From positions 1 through 43,464 of the forward strand of contig DJDA01000090.1 in assembly GCA_002430835.1 (NCBI GenBank): a stretch of DNA of 43,464 nt, written 5' to 3'. A program made the translations under genes and the position numbers. Under the pieces are notes generated by a model, which had not been told where the DNA came from, did not search any database, and saw only the letters and a list, made by a program, of their open reading frames with translations. Shown piece by piece: positions 17,539 through 26,289 of the stretch. Source of the stretch: Brevundimonas sp. UBA5936 (GTDB lineage Bacteria > Pseudomonadota > Alphaproteobacteria > Caulobacterales > Caulobacteraceae). Numbering within the stretch: the first letter of the stretch is position 1; every line of letters starts with the position of its first letter.

Positions 17539-19215
17539 TCAGCCCTCCTGCACCTGGAAGCCGCCTGCGCGGTCGGTCGTGATGCGGGCGAAGCGCCAGG
17601 CCCGGCCGTCGCGGGTCTGGATATCGGCGACCTGATGATAGTCGCATGTCAGGGCCGCCTTGGTGATCTCGACGATCAGGAAGCCATGGTCGCGGACATG
17701 GGCGAAACGGACGTCCGGGTTCCTGGCGACCAGCGCCTTTTCGGCGATCTCATAGATGCGGGGATCGGGGCTGATGGTCTCATAGCCGCCGGGCGAGGTG
17801 ACGCTGCCGGTTCCGAACTCGACGCCGACGAAGCTTTCGTCGCGCGGGTCGTGCAGACGATTGCCCCAGAACATGTGCGTGTCGCCGCTGAGCACAGCCA
17901 GGTTGGCGCCGCTGCGCCGGGCGGCGTCATACAGGCGCAGGCGCGCCGCCGGATAGCCGTCCCACGCGTCCAGATTGATCGGCAGGCCCAGACGGGTGCT
18001 TTCCAGCCAGCGACGCGAGCCGGGCCGCGACATCGCCTCCTGCAACAGGTCTTCGGGCATGACGGACATGAAGTCCGGCGCCCGCATCCGGGCCACGACG
18101 ACCTGATTGGCCAGCATCTGCCACGTCGCTCCCCGCTGGACCGAGGCGCTCAGGACGTCTTCCAGCCATAGCTCCTGCGCCGCGCCCATCATGGAGCGTT
18201 CGGGGCGGTTCAGCACCTCGGCCTCAAAGCGGGCGGCGTCGGGACGACCCTGCGCGTCGAAGATCATCTCGCGTGAGGCGCTGGGCGCCTGGGTGCGGCC
18301 GGTCAGGCGCGTCTCCACCGCAATCAGCGACAGCAGGTCGCCGAAGTCATAGACGCGGTTCAGCACATGGGCGGGACGCCCCGGCGCCGGATCCCGCATC
18401 GGCAGCCATTCGAAATAGGCCTGGATCGCCGCGTCGCGGCGGCGGTCCCACGGACCTTCCGTATCTTCGTCATGGGCGGACGATCCGCCCATCCAGCTGT
18501 TGTTCGCCGTCTCGTGATCGTCCCAGACGGTGATGAAGGCGGCGCGGGCGTGGGCGGCCTGAAGGTCGGGGTCGGCGCGATACTGGGCGAAGCGGCGACG
18601 ATAGTCGTCCAGGGTGACGATCTCATGCGCCGGATCGTGTTCACGGCCCAGGGCGCGGCTTTCCGGCCCGCCATAGCCGTCGACGCCGTATTCATAGATG
18701 TAGTCGCCCAGATGGACGACGGCGTCCACCGGCGCTTCCAGATCGGCGATGGCGCGATAGGCGTTGAAATAGCCGAAGCCGTAGTGGGAACAGGACACCA
18801 CCGCCAGCCGCGCCTGCTCGACATCCCCGCCCGGCAGGGTGCGCGCGCGCCCGACCGGCGAGACGGCGTCGGCGCTGTGGAAGCGATAGAAGTATTCACG
18901 CCCGGCGCGCAAACCCGTCACATCGACCTTGGCGGTGTGGTCGCGCGCGGCCGTCGCCTGAACCGTGCCGGTCTGGACGATGCGGGTAAACCCGGCGTCC
19001 TCGGCCGCCTCCCAGCGCAGGGTGACGACGCCGCCCGCGCCTGTCGCGCGGGTCCAGATCACGAACCCCGTCCGCGTCGGATCACCGGCCGCAATGCCGT
19101 GAGTGAAGACGGCCGGATCGACCGAGGCACGCGCGGCGGCGGGGCCGGCCAGCGCCGCGCCTCCGCTCATCAGGGCCAGAGCGCCGCGGCGCGACAGACG
19201 AAGGTTCTGCGTCAT
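17539..19215 (-). CDS. PhoD-family alkaline phosphatase/phosphodiesterase, Tat-exported
   Basis: A 558-residue PhoD enzyme. The leader has LSRRGALALMSGG and a cleavage-like AAARAS with no lipobox, so it is probably a soluble Tat substrate, unlike the lipidated paralogue at 7663-9342. Metal-site signatures are VVSCSHYG (C142), VHLGDYIYEYG (D171) and WDDHETANNS (D232-E235), with a late SGDTHMFW. It lies between an STN-type TBDR and a PAP2 phosphatase in a minus-strand operon, with a hairpin separating it from the TBDR. A short inverted repeat TCGAAC/GTTCGA (19215-19237) flanks the ribosome-site region and could modulate translation. The substrate is unproven. Confidence 0.91.
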   Translation of the reverse strand: MTQNLRLSRRGALALMSGGAALAGPAAARASVDPAVFTHGIAAGDPTRTGFVIWTRATGAGGVVTLRWEAAEDAGFTRIVQTGTVQATAARDHTAKVDVTGLRAGREYFYRFHSADAVSPVGRARTLPGGDVEQARLAVVSCSHYGFGYFNAYRAIADLEAPVDAVVHLGDYIYEYGVDGYGGPESRALGREHDPAHEIVTLDDYRRRFAQYRADPDLQAAHARAAFITVWDDHETANNSWMGGSSAHDEDTEGPWDRRRDAAIQAYFEWLPMRDPAPGRPAHVLNRVYDFGDLLSLIAVETRLTGRTQAPSASREMIFDAQGRPDAARFEAEVLNRPERSMMGAAQELWLEDVLSASVQRGATWQMLANQVVVARMRAPDFMSVMPEDLLQEAMSRPGSRRWLESTRLGLPINLDAWDGYPAARLRLYDAARRSGANLAVLSGDTHMFWGNRLHDPRDESFVGVEFGTGSVTSPGGYETISPDPRIYEIAEKALVARNPDVRFAHVRDHGFLIVEITKAALTCDYHQVADIQTRDGRAWRFARITTDRAGGFQVQEG

Positions 19216-19270
19216 CGAACATACTCTTTTCGTTCGAGATTCGCCGTGCAGACGGCGCGGAATAAAGCAT

Positions 19271-19299
19271 TCCGGCGGCCGGTCATCCCGGCCGCCGGA
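19271..19299 (-). terminator. Hairpin between TBDR and PhoD (attenuator or terminator)
   Basis: TCCGGCGGCCGG (19271-19282) and CCGGCCGCCGGA (19288-19299) form a perfect 12-bp stem with a 5-base loop. On the minus strand the stem is followed by ATGCTTTATT, only moderately T-rich. It lies 17 bases after the TBDR stop. Partial termination would make receptor transcripts more abundant than phosphatase transcripts. A promoter specific to PhoD is possible but not visible. Confidence 0.7.
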
Positions 19300-19315
19300 T
19301 GGAGTGTCTCAGGCT

Positions 19316-22012
19316 TTAGAAGCGATAGGCCAGATTCACCCGGAACATGCGCGGCAGGCCGGGCATGACGGCGACTTCCTTGTAGACCTCGGCCGAGGGG
19401 GTGAAATATTCCTCGTCGAACAGGTTATCGATGTTGGCCGAGACGGTGACGTTGCGCACCTTCACATAGGCCGCCGCCTTGGCCAGCGTATAGCCGGGCA
19501 GACGCAGGCTGCTTTCCAGAATGCCGCCCGTTTCCGAGACATAGGTGGCCCCGGCGGTGAAGCCCGCGCTGGCCTCGGCGCCCATCAGGTTGAACGGTTC
19601 GGTAGTGTAGGCGCCGAACAGGCTGAACACCGTGTCGGGCATGGTGCGCACGACATAGCCGTTGGCCAGTTCTGGGAAGCTGCCCGCATTGTTCACCGCA
19701 AAGGTGCCGCCGTAGGCCAGGACCGGATCAAAGCCCAGCTGTTCGGGCCGCAGTTCCAGATACTCGCCCTTGCCCTTGCCCGGCGCATCCACGCGGGTTT
19801 CCTGCAACGTCAGCGCCGTGGTGAAGCTGAGCTTATCGCTGGCCAGCCAGTGGGCCTCCAGCTCAAAACCGTCCGAGGTGGTGCCGCTGACATTGCCCAT
19901 GATGTCGGTCTGGCGGCGGAACTGCTCATAATAGGCCGCGCCGCCGAACAGGGCGCCGTCGAACAGCGAGAACTTGACCCCGACCTCCTTCAGCTCTGAC
20001 GGCGAGATGAACAGATTGCTGGACGCCGTGCCGACCGACACGCCGCCGGTCTGGGTCGATTCCAGCGAGCGCGGCTCAGCGAAGGTGACATAGGGGGTCA
20101 GACCCCACGGCGTCTCATAGCGGGCCGACAGCGACCAGGTGACGGCGTCCTTGCTGTTCTCGACCCAGGTATCCTTCAGGCCGAAGACCGTCTCGCCCTT
20201 GTTGATCGCCTTCACGTCGTAATCGTCCCAGCGCAGCCCGGCCAGGATGCTGAAACGATCGAAGACGGTGATGTCGCTCATGGCGAAGACCGAGCGGCTG
20301 TTCCACTCCATCTCGTGCCGCGAGTCCCACATCTGGACCCCGTCCTTCATCAGCGGGGCGGCGATGCGATCGCCCGCCGTCGAGCCATGCGACAGGTCGC
20401 GACGGTTCAGGGCGATATAGCCGGACAGGAAGCTTTCATACTGCTTGGCCGTATGGTCGCGATAACCGGCGCCGACGACGGTGTCGACGCTGACATGCTG
20501 GCCGAAACGCGAGGGGAAGCTGTAGGTCACGCGGCCTTCGATGGCGCGGGCGTCATAGTCGGCGGCGAAACCGAAGCTGTTGAAACGCTGGTTCTCGATG
20601 TCGTCCATGAAGGCCTTGAAGGCCAGCACCGAGCCGTTCGCCATCTGCTTCTGCAGGCCCGCATAGGCGGTGAAGGTGCGGCTGTCGTTATAGTCGGCGT
20701 CGTCAGCCATGACGTTGCGGCGGCTCAGCTTGGTCGTGCCGACGCCTTCATCAAGGGCGAACTTCGGATTGTTCTTGCCGCCGTATTCCAAGATCTGGCG
20801 GATGTTGGACGTGCCGCCCCATGCGCCGAACGCGGCGTCGATCTCGCCGTATTCGATCATGCCCGAGCCATCCAGATCGATCAGATCGGTATCGCGTCCG
20901 GTGATGTAGACGCCGTTGTCGATCAGGTTCTGCGTCACCCGGTTCCAGCCCGGCGACTGGATGCGGCCTGACTCCTTGAAGTGCATCAGATTGACTTCGC
21001 CCGACCAGCCGTTGCCGAAATCGCCGACATAGGTGGCCTGAAGGTTCAGGTGCTCAGGGTGGACGTTGCGATAATAGGAGTCGGAATCCTCGCGCTCGAC
21101 ATAGAAGGCGAAGCCGCCCTCGCCCACCGGCACGACGATGTCCGCCGCCGCATTGCGCCGTCCGTACGAGCCGACCGTGATGTTGACGCCGCCGCTCATC
21201 TCATCGGCATAGCGGGCATCGACGCCGCGCGCCGACTTGGGCACGAAGTTCAGCAGCCCCCCGACCTTGCCGGGACCATAGATGGGCGAGGACGGCCCGC
21301 GCAGCACCTCGACATAGGCGGCGGCGCCCAGGTTGGACGAAAAGCTGCCGCGGTTCTCGATCCGCTTGAAGCCCTGAAAATAGGTGTCGGCCAGGGTGCC
21401 GCGCACGTTCAGATTGCCCGGCACGCCGAAAAAGCTGGCCGTATAGGCGCCCGGCACGGCGGCGACCAGGTCGTCGACGTTCTCCATCCCATAGCGGGCG
21501 ATGGTGTCCGAGCTGACGCGCGAGGCCGAGCGCGGCGTCTCCAGCAGCGAACGGTCCAGCCCGGTGAAGCTGTCGGTCGCGCCCTTCTGAAGGCGGCTCA
21601 GCGGATCAAAGCGTGCGGTGACGACCACGTCGCCGATCTGGGTCGTCTCAGCCCGCGCCTCGGCGGCCGACACGATGACGAAGGCGCCGTTCGGGTCGCG
21701 CCGGAACGTCAGGTTGGCGCCTTCCAGCAGACGCGCCAACGCTTCCGCCGCCGTCATCGAGCCGGTCAGCACGCTTGAACGACGGTTGTCCAGCGTCACG
21801 CCCGCAGCCACGATCACCGTCCCCGTCTGTTCGGCCAGGGCGACCACCGCCCGGTCCAGCGACTGGGCCTCGATGCGGATGGCGTGAACCTGTGCGGCGG
21901 CGGCCGGGCGGGATGGGGCCTGAGCCATGGCGGGCATGGCGGCGGCGGCAAGCACGAAAACGGCGGCGGAAGACGTGGCGACAGCCTTCAGCCTCGAACG
22001 ATGAATGGTCAA
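19316..22012 (-). CDS. FecA-type TonB-dependent receptor with STN signalling domain
   Basis: An 898-residue TBDR. A signal peptide (AAAAMPAMAQA) is followed by a secretin/TonB N-terminal (STN) domain at about residues 42-118 (IEAQSLDRAVVALAEQTGT, then GSMTAAEALARLLEG). The TonB box is GDVVVTARFD. The plug contains GPSSPIYGPGKVGGLLNFVPK, resembling siderophore receptors. The barrel ends VNLAYRF. The start is TTG at 22010-22012 with AGGGGA about 6 bases upstream; no earlier in-frame ATG exists and the leader needs this start. STN domains pass ligand occupancy to a FecR protein, and fecR- and fecI-like genes lie just upstream. Downstream PhoD and PAP2 suggest a phosphoester or ferric-phosphoester ligand. 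Confidence 0.93.
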   Translation of the reverse strand: MTIHRSRLKAVATSSAAVFVLAAAAMPAMAQAPSRPAAAAQVHAIRIEAQSLDRAVVALAEQTGTVIVAAGVTLDNRRSSVLTGSMTAAEALARLLEGANLTFRRDPNGAFVIVSAAEARAETTQIGDVVVTARFDPLSRLQKGATDSFTGLDRSLLETPRSASRVSSDTIARYGMENVDDLVAAVPGAYTASFFGVPGNLNVRGTLADTYFQGFKRIENRGSFSSNLGAAAYVEVLRGPSSPIYGPGKVGGLLNFVPKSARGVDARYADEMSGGVNITVGSYGRRNAAADIVVPVGEGGFAFYVEREDSDSYYRNVHPEHLNLQATYVGDFGNGWSGEVNLMHFKESGRIQSPGWNRVTQNLIDNGVYITGRDTDLIDLDGSGMIEYGEIDAAFGAWGGTSNIRQILEYGGKNNPKFALDEGVGTTKLSRRNVMADDADYNDSRTFTAYAGLQKQMANGSVLAFKAFMDDIENQRFNSFGFAADYDARAIEGRVTYSFPSRFGQHVSVDTVVGAGYRDHTAKQYESFLSGYIALNRRDLSHGSTAGDRIAAPLMKDGVQMWDSRHEMEWNSRSVFAMSDITVFDRFSILAGLRWDDYDVKAINKGETVFGLKDTWVENSKDAVTWSLSARYETPWGLTPYVTFAEPRSLESTQTGGVSVGTASSNLFISPSELKEVGVKFSLFDGALFGGAAYYEQFRRQTDIMGNVSGTTSDGFELEAHWLASDKLSFTTALTLQETRVDAPGKGKGEYLELRPEQLGFDPVLAYGGTFAVNNAGSFPELANGYVVRTMPDTVFSLFGAYTTEPFNLMGAEASAGFTAGATYVSETGGILESSLRLPGYTLAKAAAYVKVRNVTVSANIDNLFDEEYFTPSAEVYKEVAVMPGLPRMFRVNLAYRF

Positions 22013-22141
22013 CTCTATCCCCTGGACGTTGCGTGAAGCCTGCAGCCGACGCGGCCCCCAACAGCTTCAACACCGCCTAGACGCAAGCCGACGCTCGCCC
22101 TTCCAGCCCGCCTGTCGATTTCACTAAAGCTTCAAGATAAC

Positions 22142-23125
22142 TCAGCTTTTCAGCATCATTTGAATTTCGCCCTCGGCGTTTCGACGGCGCACCAGATGGC
22201 CGCCTAGCTCCTGCGCCAGACTCTCCAGCGCCTGCGGAATCTGCTCGATGGTGAAGGCGGCGGTCACCTTGCGCGCGCCCAGCTGCGGCGAGGCGATCGT
22301 CACGCCGGGTCGGTAATAGCGGTTCACCTCGGCCACGACTTCGGACAACGGCTGGTCGATGAAGCTGAAACGCTGACGCCGCCAGGGCGCGACCCCCGCC
22401 GGATTGATCGCCGCCCGTTTCAGCGTCCCGCCGCGCAAAGCCGCGCGCTCACCTGCGCCGATGACGGTCTGCTCGCCCGTGGCGGTGGCGGTCACGCGCA
22501 CCCGCCCCTCTTCGACGAAGACTTCCGGCCCGTGGTCGCCCAAACGCACCTCAAAGGCGGTGCCCAGCGCCTCGGCCTTCAGCCCCGCGCCGATCACGGT
22601 GAAGACCCGCGTCTCATCGTGCGCCACATCAAAGAAGGCTTCGCCTGCGTCCAACCGCATGTGGCGCACCCGGTCGCCGACGCGCGTCGCCAGAACCGAA
22701 CGCCCGCCCAGGGACACGCGCGAGCCGTCCTCCAACGACAGATGACGGATCTCGCCCACCTCGGTCTCGAACCGGCGCCGCTCACCGCTGGACAGGTGCA
22801 GCGCCAACGGCGTCAGCGCGGCCGCGCCAAGCCCGGCCGCCATGGCCATGAGCCCTCGCCGCGACGGCAGCGCCTTTCGACGCATCATTGGCTTTGGCGC
22901 AGACACCTCGACCGCACTGCTCAAGCTCTGCTGGTTCAGCGCCTCCGACCAGTCCAGCCGCGCCCACAGCGCCTCAGCCTCGGCATAGGCCACCGCATGA
23001 TCCGGCGACGCCGCCAACCAGGTCTCGAACGCCCGGCGATCCGCCGCGCTGGTCTGGCCGCCACAGCGCAGCGCCAGCCATTCCAGCGCCTGCTCGATCG
23101 GCGGCGCATCCTTCTGCGCCGTCAT
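22142..23125 (-). CDS. FecR-family anti-sigma/sigma regulator
   Basis: A 327-residue inner-membrane regulator. The N-terminal cytoplasmic region matches the FecR N-terminal domain (ALEWLALRCGGQTSAADRR, FETWLAASPDHAVAYAEAEALW). A single membrane span lies around GLMAMAAGLGAAALTPLALH. The periplasmic FecR domain (RHLSLEDGSRVSLGGRSVL, LDAGEAFFDV) ends in an STN-like segment (FSFIDQPLSEVVAEVNRYY). I chose MTAQKD at 23125 because its ATG overlaps the sigma stop as ATGA (23122-23125); an upstream in-frame start would add six residues. It probably holds the ECF sigma factor inactive until the STN-TBDR binds ligand. Confidence 0.93.
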   Translation of the reverse strand: MTAQKDAPPIEQALEWLALRCGGQTSAADRRAFETWLAASPDHAVAYAEAEALWARLDWSEALNQQSLSSAVEVSAPKPMMRRKALPSRRGLMAMAAGLGAAALTPLALHLSSGERRRFETEVGEIRHLSLEDGSRVSLGGRSVLATRVGDRVRHMRLDAGEAFFDVAHDETRVFTVIGAGLKAEALGTAFEVRLGDHGPEVFVEEGRVRVTATATGEQTVIGAGERAALRGGTLKRAAINPAGVAPWRRQRFSFIDQPLSEVVAEVNRYYRPGVTIASPQLGARKVTAAFTIEQIPQALESLAQELGGHLVRRRNAEGEIQMMLKS

Positions 23126-23667
23126 GCCGCCTCCGTCCCGCACACCTGAATGGCGCGCCGCAATTCGATCAGCGTCCGCGCGATCGTGCGGCTGATGTCG
23201 GCCGAAGATCGTCCCGTCAATCGCGAGATCTCCACATAGGTCAGGCCTTCAATGCGGCTCATCCTGAGCAGTTCACGCGCGTCCGGGTCCAACGCCTGAA
23301 TTTCACGATCCAGGGCTTCCTGCTCCTCGCGCCTCAACAGAGCCTCCTCCGGACTGATTTCATGCTGCGGCGGCGTAGCCTCGGCCAAAGCCTTCCACCG
23401 TCGCTTCTGGCTGTCGGCGCGGCGAATGGCGTCCCTTAGGGCGTTGCGCGCCATGACGAACAAAAAAGCGCGCGGGTCTGCGACCTTGTCCTGGTTTTCC
23501 AGCGTGCTGAACCGCAGGAAAGCCTGCTGCAGGGCGTCATCCACCCCATCCTGCTGAGCACCATAGCGACGCACCAGCGCCGTGCGGATCTCTACGCCAT
23601 AGCGCGCCAGCAGATAGTTCAAGGAGCGCCCCTCGCGCCGCCCCTTCGCCTGTCTTCCGTCCGCCAT
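23122..23667 (-). CDS. ECF sigma factor, FecI-like
   Basis: A 181-residue RNA polymerase sigma factor with only regions 2 and 4. Region 2 covers about residues 18-90 (DDALQQAFLRFS, DPRAFLFVMARNALRDAIRR). Region 4 covers about 120-175 (ALDPDARELLRMSRIEGLTY, then ISRLTGRSSADISRTIARTL). Its stop overlaps the FecR start by four bases, the standard sigma/anti-sigma layout. Its target promoter should precede the TBDR in the 129-base gap at 22013-22141; I could not recognise a confident FecI-type promoter there. It is divergent from the HPP-like gene at 23890. Confidence 0.92.
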   Translation of the reverse strand: MADGRQAKGRREGRSLNYLLARYGVEIRTALVRRYGAQQDGVDDALQQAFLRFSTLENQDKVADPRAFLFVMARNALRDAIRRADSQKRRWKALAEATPPQHEISPEEALLRREEQEALDREIQALDPDARELLRMSRIEGLTYVEISRLTGRSSADISRTIARTLIELRRAIQVCGTEAA

Positions 23668-23889
23668 GACCCTGCCAGAACGCCATCCCCGCGCCTGACT
23701 TGCCCCGTCGAGACGACAGAATGCTCACCGTCTCGCGCCAGTTTCGTGAAGACCGCATCCAACACAGGGGCTATCCGGCGATACGAACGCCCCATGGCGG
23801 TGTGAGGGCGACGATACGCCCGCGCGTAACCATCAGACGCGCGGCGTCCAGCCGAGCCCGCCTTGCCTTGCGTCCGGTGAACCGATTTC

Positions 23890-24807
23890 ATGCAGCCCAT
23901 CACGCTCGACCGTCGATCCGCCGCCCTGTCCTATGCTGCGGCCTTCGCCTTCATCATCGCCATGACGGCCGTCGCCCAGCTGCTGAACGATCGCGAGATC
24001 ATCCTGCCGGAAATCGCGGCCATGGCCGTCGCCCTGTGGGCCTGGCGCGACCAGGCCTGGATGCGGCGGCCCGAAGCGATCTTCCTGTGGCCTTCGCTGA
24101 CGGCATTGGGCGGTTTCGCCGTCAACCTGCTGGCCATTCCCTTCACCGCCAAGCTGGCGATCCTGCTGGTCGGGATGCTGGGGCTGTTTCTGATCTTCCG
24201 TTACAGTCTGCCGCCCGCCCTGGCCACCGGCTTCCTGCCCATCGTCACCAACGCCGTCGAACTGTCGTTCCTGATTTCCATCGGCGTCACCACCCTGGCG
24301 CTGATGCTCGGCGTCATGCTGTTTCGCCTGCGCGCTCCAGCCGAGCGCAGCGCGCCGCTCGATCGCTCCGCCATGACCGCCTATCTGCTGATCAGCGGCG
24401 CCGGGATCGCCCTGGCCGCCCTCGCGGGTTATCCGCAGTTGGGCCTCATCCCGCCCGTGACCGTCGTGGTCTATGAGTCCTTGCACATGAAGATGTATTC
24501 GGCGCGCATGGCGCTGAAGCAGACGGTCGTACTGACCCTGTCGGCGGTGATCGGGGCGGGCCTGTTCCAGGCCCTGTATTCCTGGCCATTGATCGCAGCC
24601 CTGGACATGGCTGCGGTCTTCCTGCTGCTACGCCTGTTCAAGATGCGGATGCCGGCGGCCTACGCCTTCCCGCTGCTGCCCTTCGTCTTCCCGCCCGAGG
24701 TCGCGTCGCTGCTGCCCGTCGCCGCCCTCGCCGCCTGCGCCGTCTCCTTCAGCCTGACGCTGGCCTATCATCGCGCGCGGCGACGTCTTGTCGCCGGCTC
24801 AGCCTGA
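23890..24807 (+). CDS. HPP-like integral membrane protein with tandem repeat
   Basis: A 305-residue, mostly hydrophobic protein with about eight to ten predicted helices. It is built of two similar halves. ILPEIAAMAVALW (38-50) corresponds to LIPPVTVVVYESL (186-198), and residues 97-126 align with 244-273 without gaps, including the SLPPALA and RMPAAYA turns. This pattern resembles the HPP family, some members of which have been linked to nitrite transport in plastids and cyanobacteria. The namesake HPP motif is degenerate here. No signal peptide is needed. It is divergent from the sigma factor and convergent with a TetR gene. Substrate and role are unknown. Confidence 0.6.
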   Translation: MQPITLDRRSAALSYAAAFAFIIAMTAVAQLLNDREIILPEIAAMAVALWAWRDQAWMRRPEAIFLWPSLTALGGFAVNLLAIPFTAKLAILLVGMLGLFLIFRYSLPPALATGFLPIVTNAVELSFLISIGVTTLALMLGVMLFRLRAPAERSAPLDRSAMTAYLLISGAGIALAALAGYPQLGLIPPVTVVVYESLHMKMYSARMALKQTVVLTLSAVIGAGLFQALYSWPLIAALDMAAVFLLLRLFKMRMPAAYAFPLLPFVFPPEVASLLPVAALAACAVSFSLTLAYHRARRRLVAGSA

Positions 24808-24819
24808 AGTCGTCGATCG

Positions 24820-25416
24820 CTAGGCCGCACAGGCCTGAGACAGGCTTTCACGGACACGTTCCAGCGCCAGTTCGACAGGCTCTTCGATGCTCATCAGGGC
24901 GAAGCTGCCGTTAAGGTCGAAGACGCAGTGGCCGTGGACCACGGCGATCAACGAACGCGCCAGGCGCGGCGCGCCCGCCTGCGCCTTCGCCGGCAAGACA
25001 GCCGTCACCTCGTTGACGATGATCTGGGTCAGATCGCCGCGACGCTGGTTCTGTTCGTCGGTCAAGGCGACGTCCGGGGGCAAATGGTGCTCGTAGATGG
25101 CGCGCCAGCTATGGGGGTTGGCGCGCGCGAAGCCGAAATAGGCCTCGACCAGACATCGGATACGGTCTGGGCCGCTGCCTTCCAGCGCCTGACGCACCTC
25201 TTCGGCCCAGAGCTGGAAGGTCCGCGTGTTGATGGCGATCAGCAGCTGATCCAGCGTACCGAACACATTGTAGAGGGTGCCGATCGAATAGCCGACGCGC
25301 TTGGCCACTTCGCGCGCCGAGAAGCGCGCAAAGCCCACTTCGGCCATGTGCTTGTGGCCTTCGACCACAAAAAGCCGCTCCAGCTCCTGCCGCGTATGAT
25401 CCGATCGCCTGCCCAT
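24820..25416 (-). CDS. TetR-family transcriptional regulator
   Basis: A 198-residue regulator. The helix-turn-helix spans about residues 8-58 (RQELERLFVVEGHKHMAEVG, then VAKRVGYSIGTLYNVFGTLDQLL). The C-terminal part resembles the WHG-type TetR ligand domain (FGFARANPHSWRAIYEHHLP, SLIAVVHGHCVF). It is divergent from the exported protein gene at 25561 over 144 bases that include an imperfect inverted repeat. It converges on the HPP-like gene 12 bases away. Likely targets are itself and the divergent gene, by inference only. Confidence 0.88.
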   Translation of the reverse strand: MGRRSDHTRQELERLFVVEGHKHMAEVGFARFSAREVAKRVGYSIGTLYNVFGTLDQLLIAINTRTFQLWAEEVRQALEGSGPDRIRCLVEAYFGFARANPHSWRAIYEHHLPPDVALTDEQNQRRGDLTQIIVNEVTAVLPAKAQAGAPRLARSLIAVVHGHCVFDLNGSFALMSIEEPVELALERVRESLSQACAA

Positions 25417-25451
25417 TAACCCTGCATAGCAGAAGCTGTGCAGAGAGCGGG

Positions 25452-25475
25452 AAGAAACGTCTGTTTTCGTTTTTT
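25452..25475. promoter_or_regulatory. Imperfect inverted repeat in the divergent TetR promoter region
   Basis: AAGAAACG (25452-25459) and CGTTTTTT (25468-25475) are reverse complements except at one position, with an 8-base centre. The site lies 36 bases upstream of the TetR start in an AT-rich patch that stands out from the GC-rich surroundings. It could be an autoregulatory operator, or simply promoter sequence with chance symmetry. Confidence 0.35.
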
Positions 25476-25560
25476 ATTGATCAACGCTCATTTGAAGGTA
25501 TGAATTGCGATCGACAGGACGCCTTTCGCGCCCGTCCCTGCATCTGTCTTGAGGCTTCCC

Positions 25561-26277
25561 ATGACCCCGCTTCGCTTCCCGTCGTCCGCTGCAGCGGCCG
25601 CCCTGCTTCTCGGCGCCGCCCTGGCGACCTCGATGGCCGCGCCTGCAACCGCCGAAAGCGCCGATTGTCGCCGCGCCTCCGGTCCGGTCGAGACCGCCAT
25701 CTGTTCGACGCCGTCCCTGACGGCATTGGATGCGAAGATCGCCGAACACTATGGAACCGCGATCAGAGGCTATGACGCCGCAAGCGCCGAAGCGCTGCGT
25801 CGCGACCAGCGCGCCTTTCTCTCGGCCCGCGATCAGGTCGGCGCGCGGCTGACGGGCGCCGACCTGATCGAAGAACTGACCGATCAACTGACGCGGCGTG
25901 AAGCATTCCTGACCGATCTGGGCAACGACCCGCTGGTCAGCGTGGTCGGGCGTTGGCGCAATCTCAACGGCGAGATCGTCGTCAACCAATGGGCGACCGG
26001 CGTCCTGACGTTCACGGCCACGGCTGCCGACCCGCGCGGCGGTGGCTGGTCCTGCGAGGCGGACGGCAGCGGCGACTGGATCGACGAAGACGAAGCCCGT
26101 TTTGACGACATCGGCGGCGCCGCCGCGTGGTCGCTGAACGTGAAGGCCCAGGGTGCGACGCTTATCGTCAAGGAAACGATCGAGAACGGCGCCGGCGCCG
26201 CCCCCTATTGCGGTTCGGGCGGTACGCTCTCGGGAACCTATTTCCAGGCGGTGCGTCTGCCGGACCCGTCGCGCTGA
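25561..26277 (+). CDS. Exported protein with LprI/DUF1311-like N-terminal region
   Basis: A 238-residue exported protein. The signal peptide runs to about AAPATAES. The following stretch, CRRASGPVETAICSTPSLTA with later LDAKIAEHYGTAI and LRRDQRAFLSARD, matches the two-cysteine pattern of LprI/DUF1311 proteins, some of which inhibit lysozyme. The C-terminal half (about residues 125-238) is predicted beta-rich with two more cysteines and has no family I recognise. I chose the ATG at 25561 with GAGG about 7 bases upstream; a TTG four codons earlier is possible. It is divergent from the TetR gene. A periplasmic role in envelope protection is only a suggestion. Confidence 0.7.
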   Translation: MTPLRFPSSAAAAALLLGAALATSMAAPATAESADCRRASGPVETAICSTPSLTALDAKIAEHYGTAIRGYDAASAEALRRDQRAFLSARDQVGARLTGADLIEELTDQLTRREAFLTDLGNDPLVSVVGRWRNLNGEIVVNQWATGVLTFTATAADPRGGGWSCEADGSGDWIDEDEARFDDIGGAAAWSLNVKAQGATLIVKETIENGAGAAPYCGSGGTLSGTYFQAVRLPDPSR

Positions 26278-26289
26278 CCCGCACAGCCT

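Noticed and set aside
22013..22141. FecI-type promoter upstream of the STN-TBDR
   Set aside because: The gap holds a loose GAAAT-like element, but I could not assign a -35/-10 pair with confidence.
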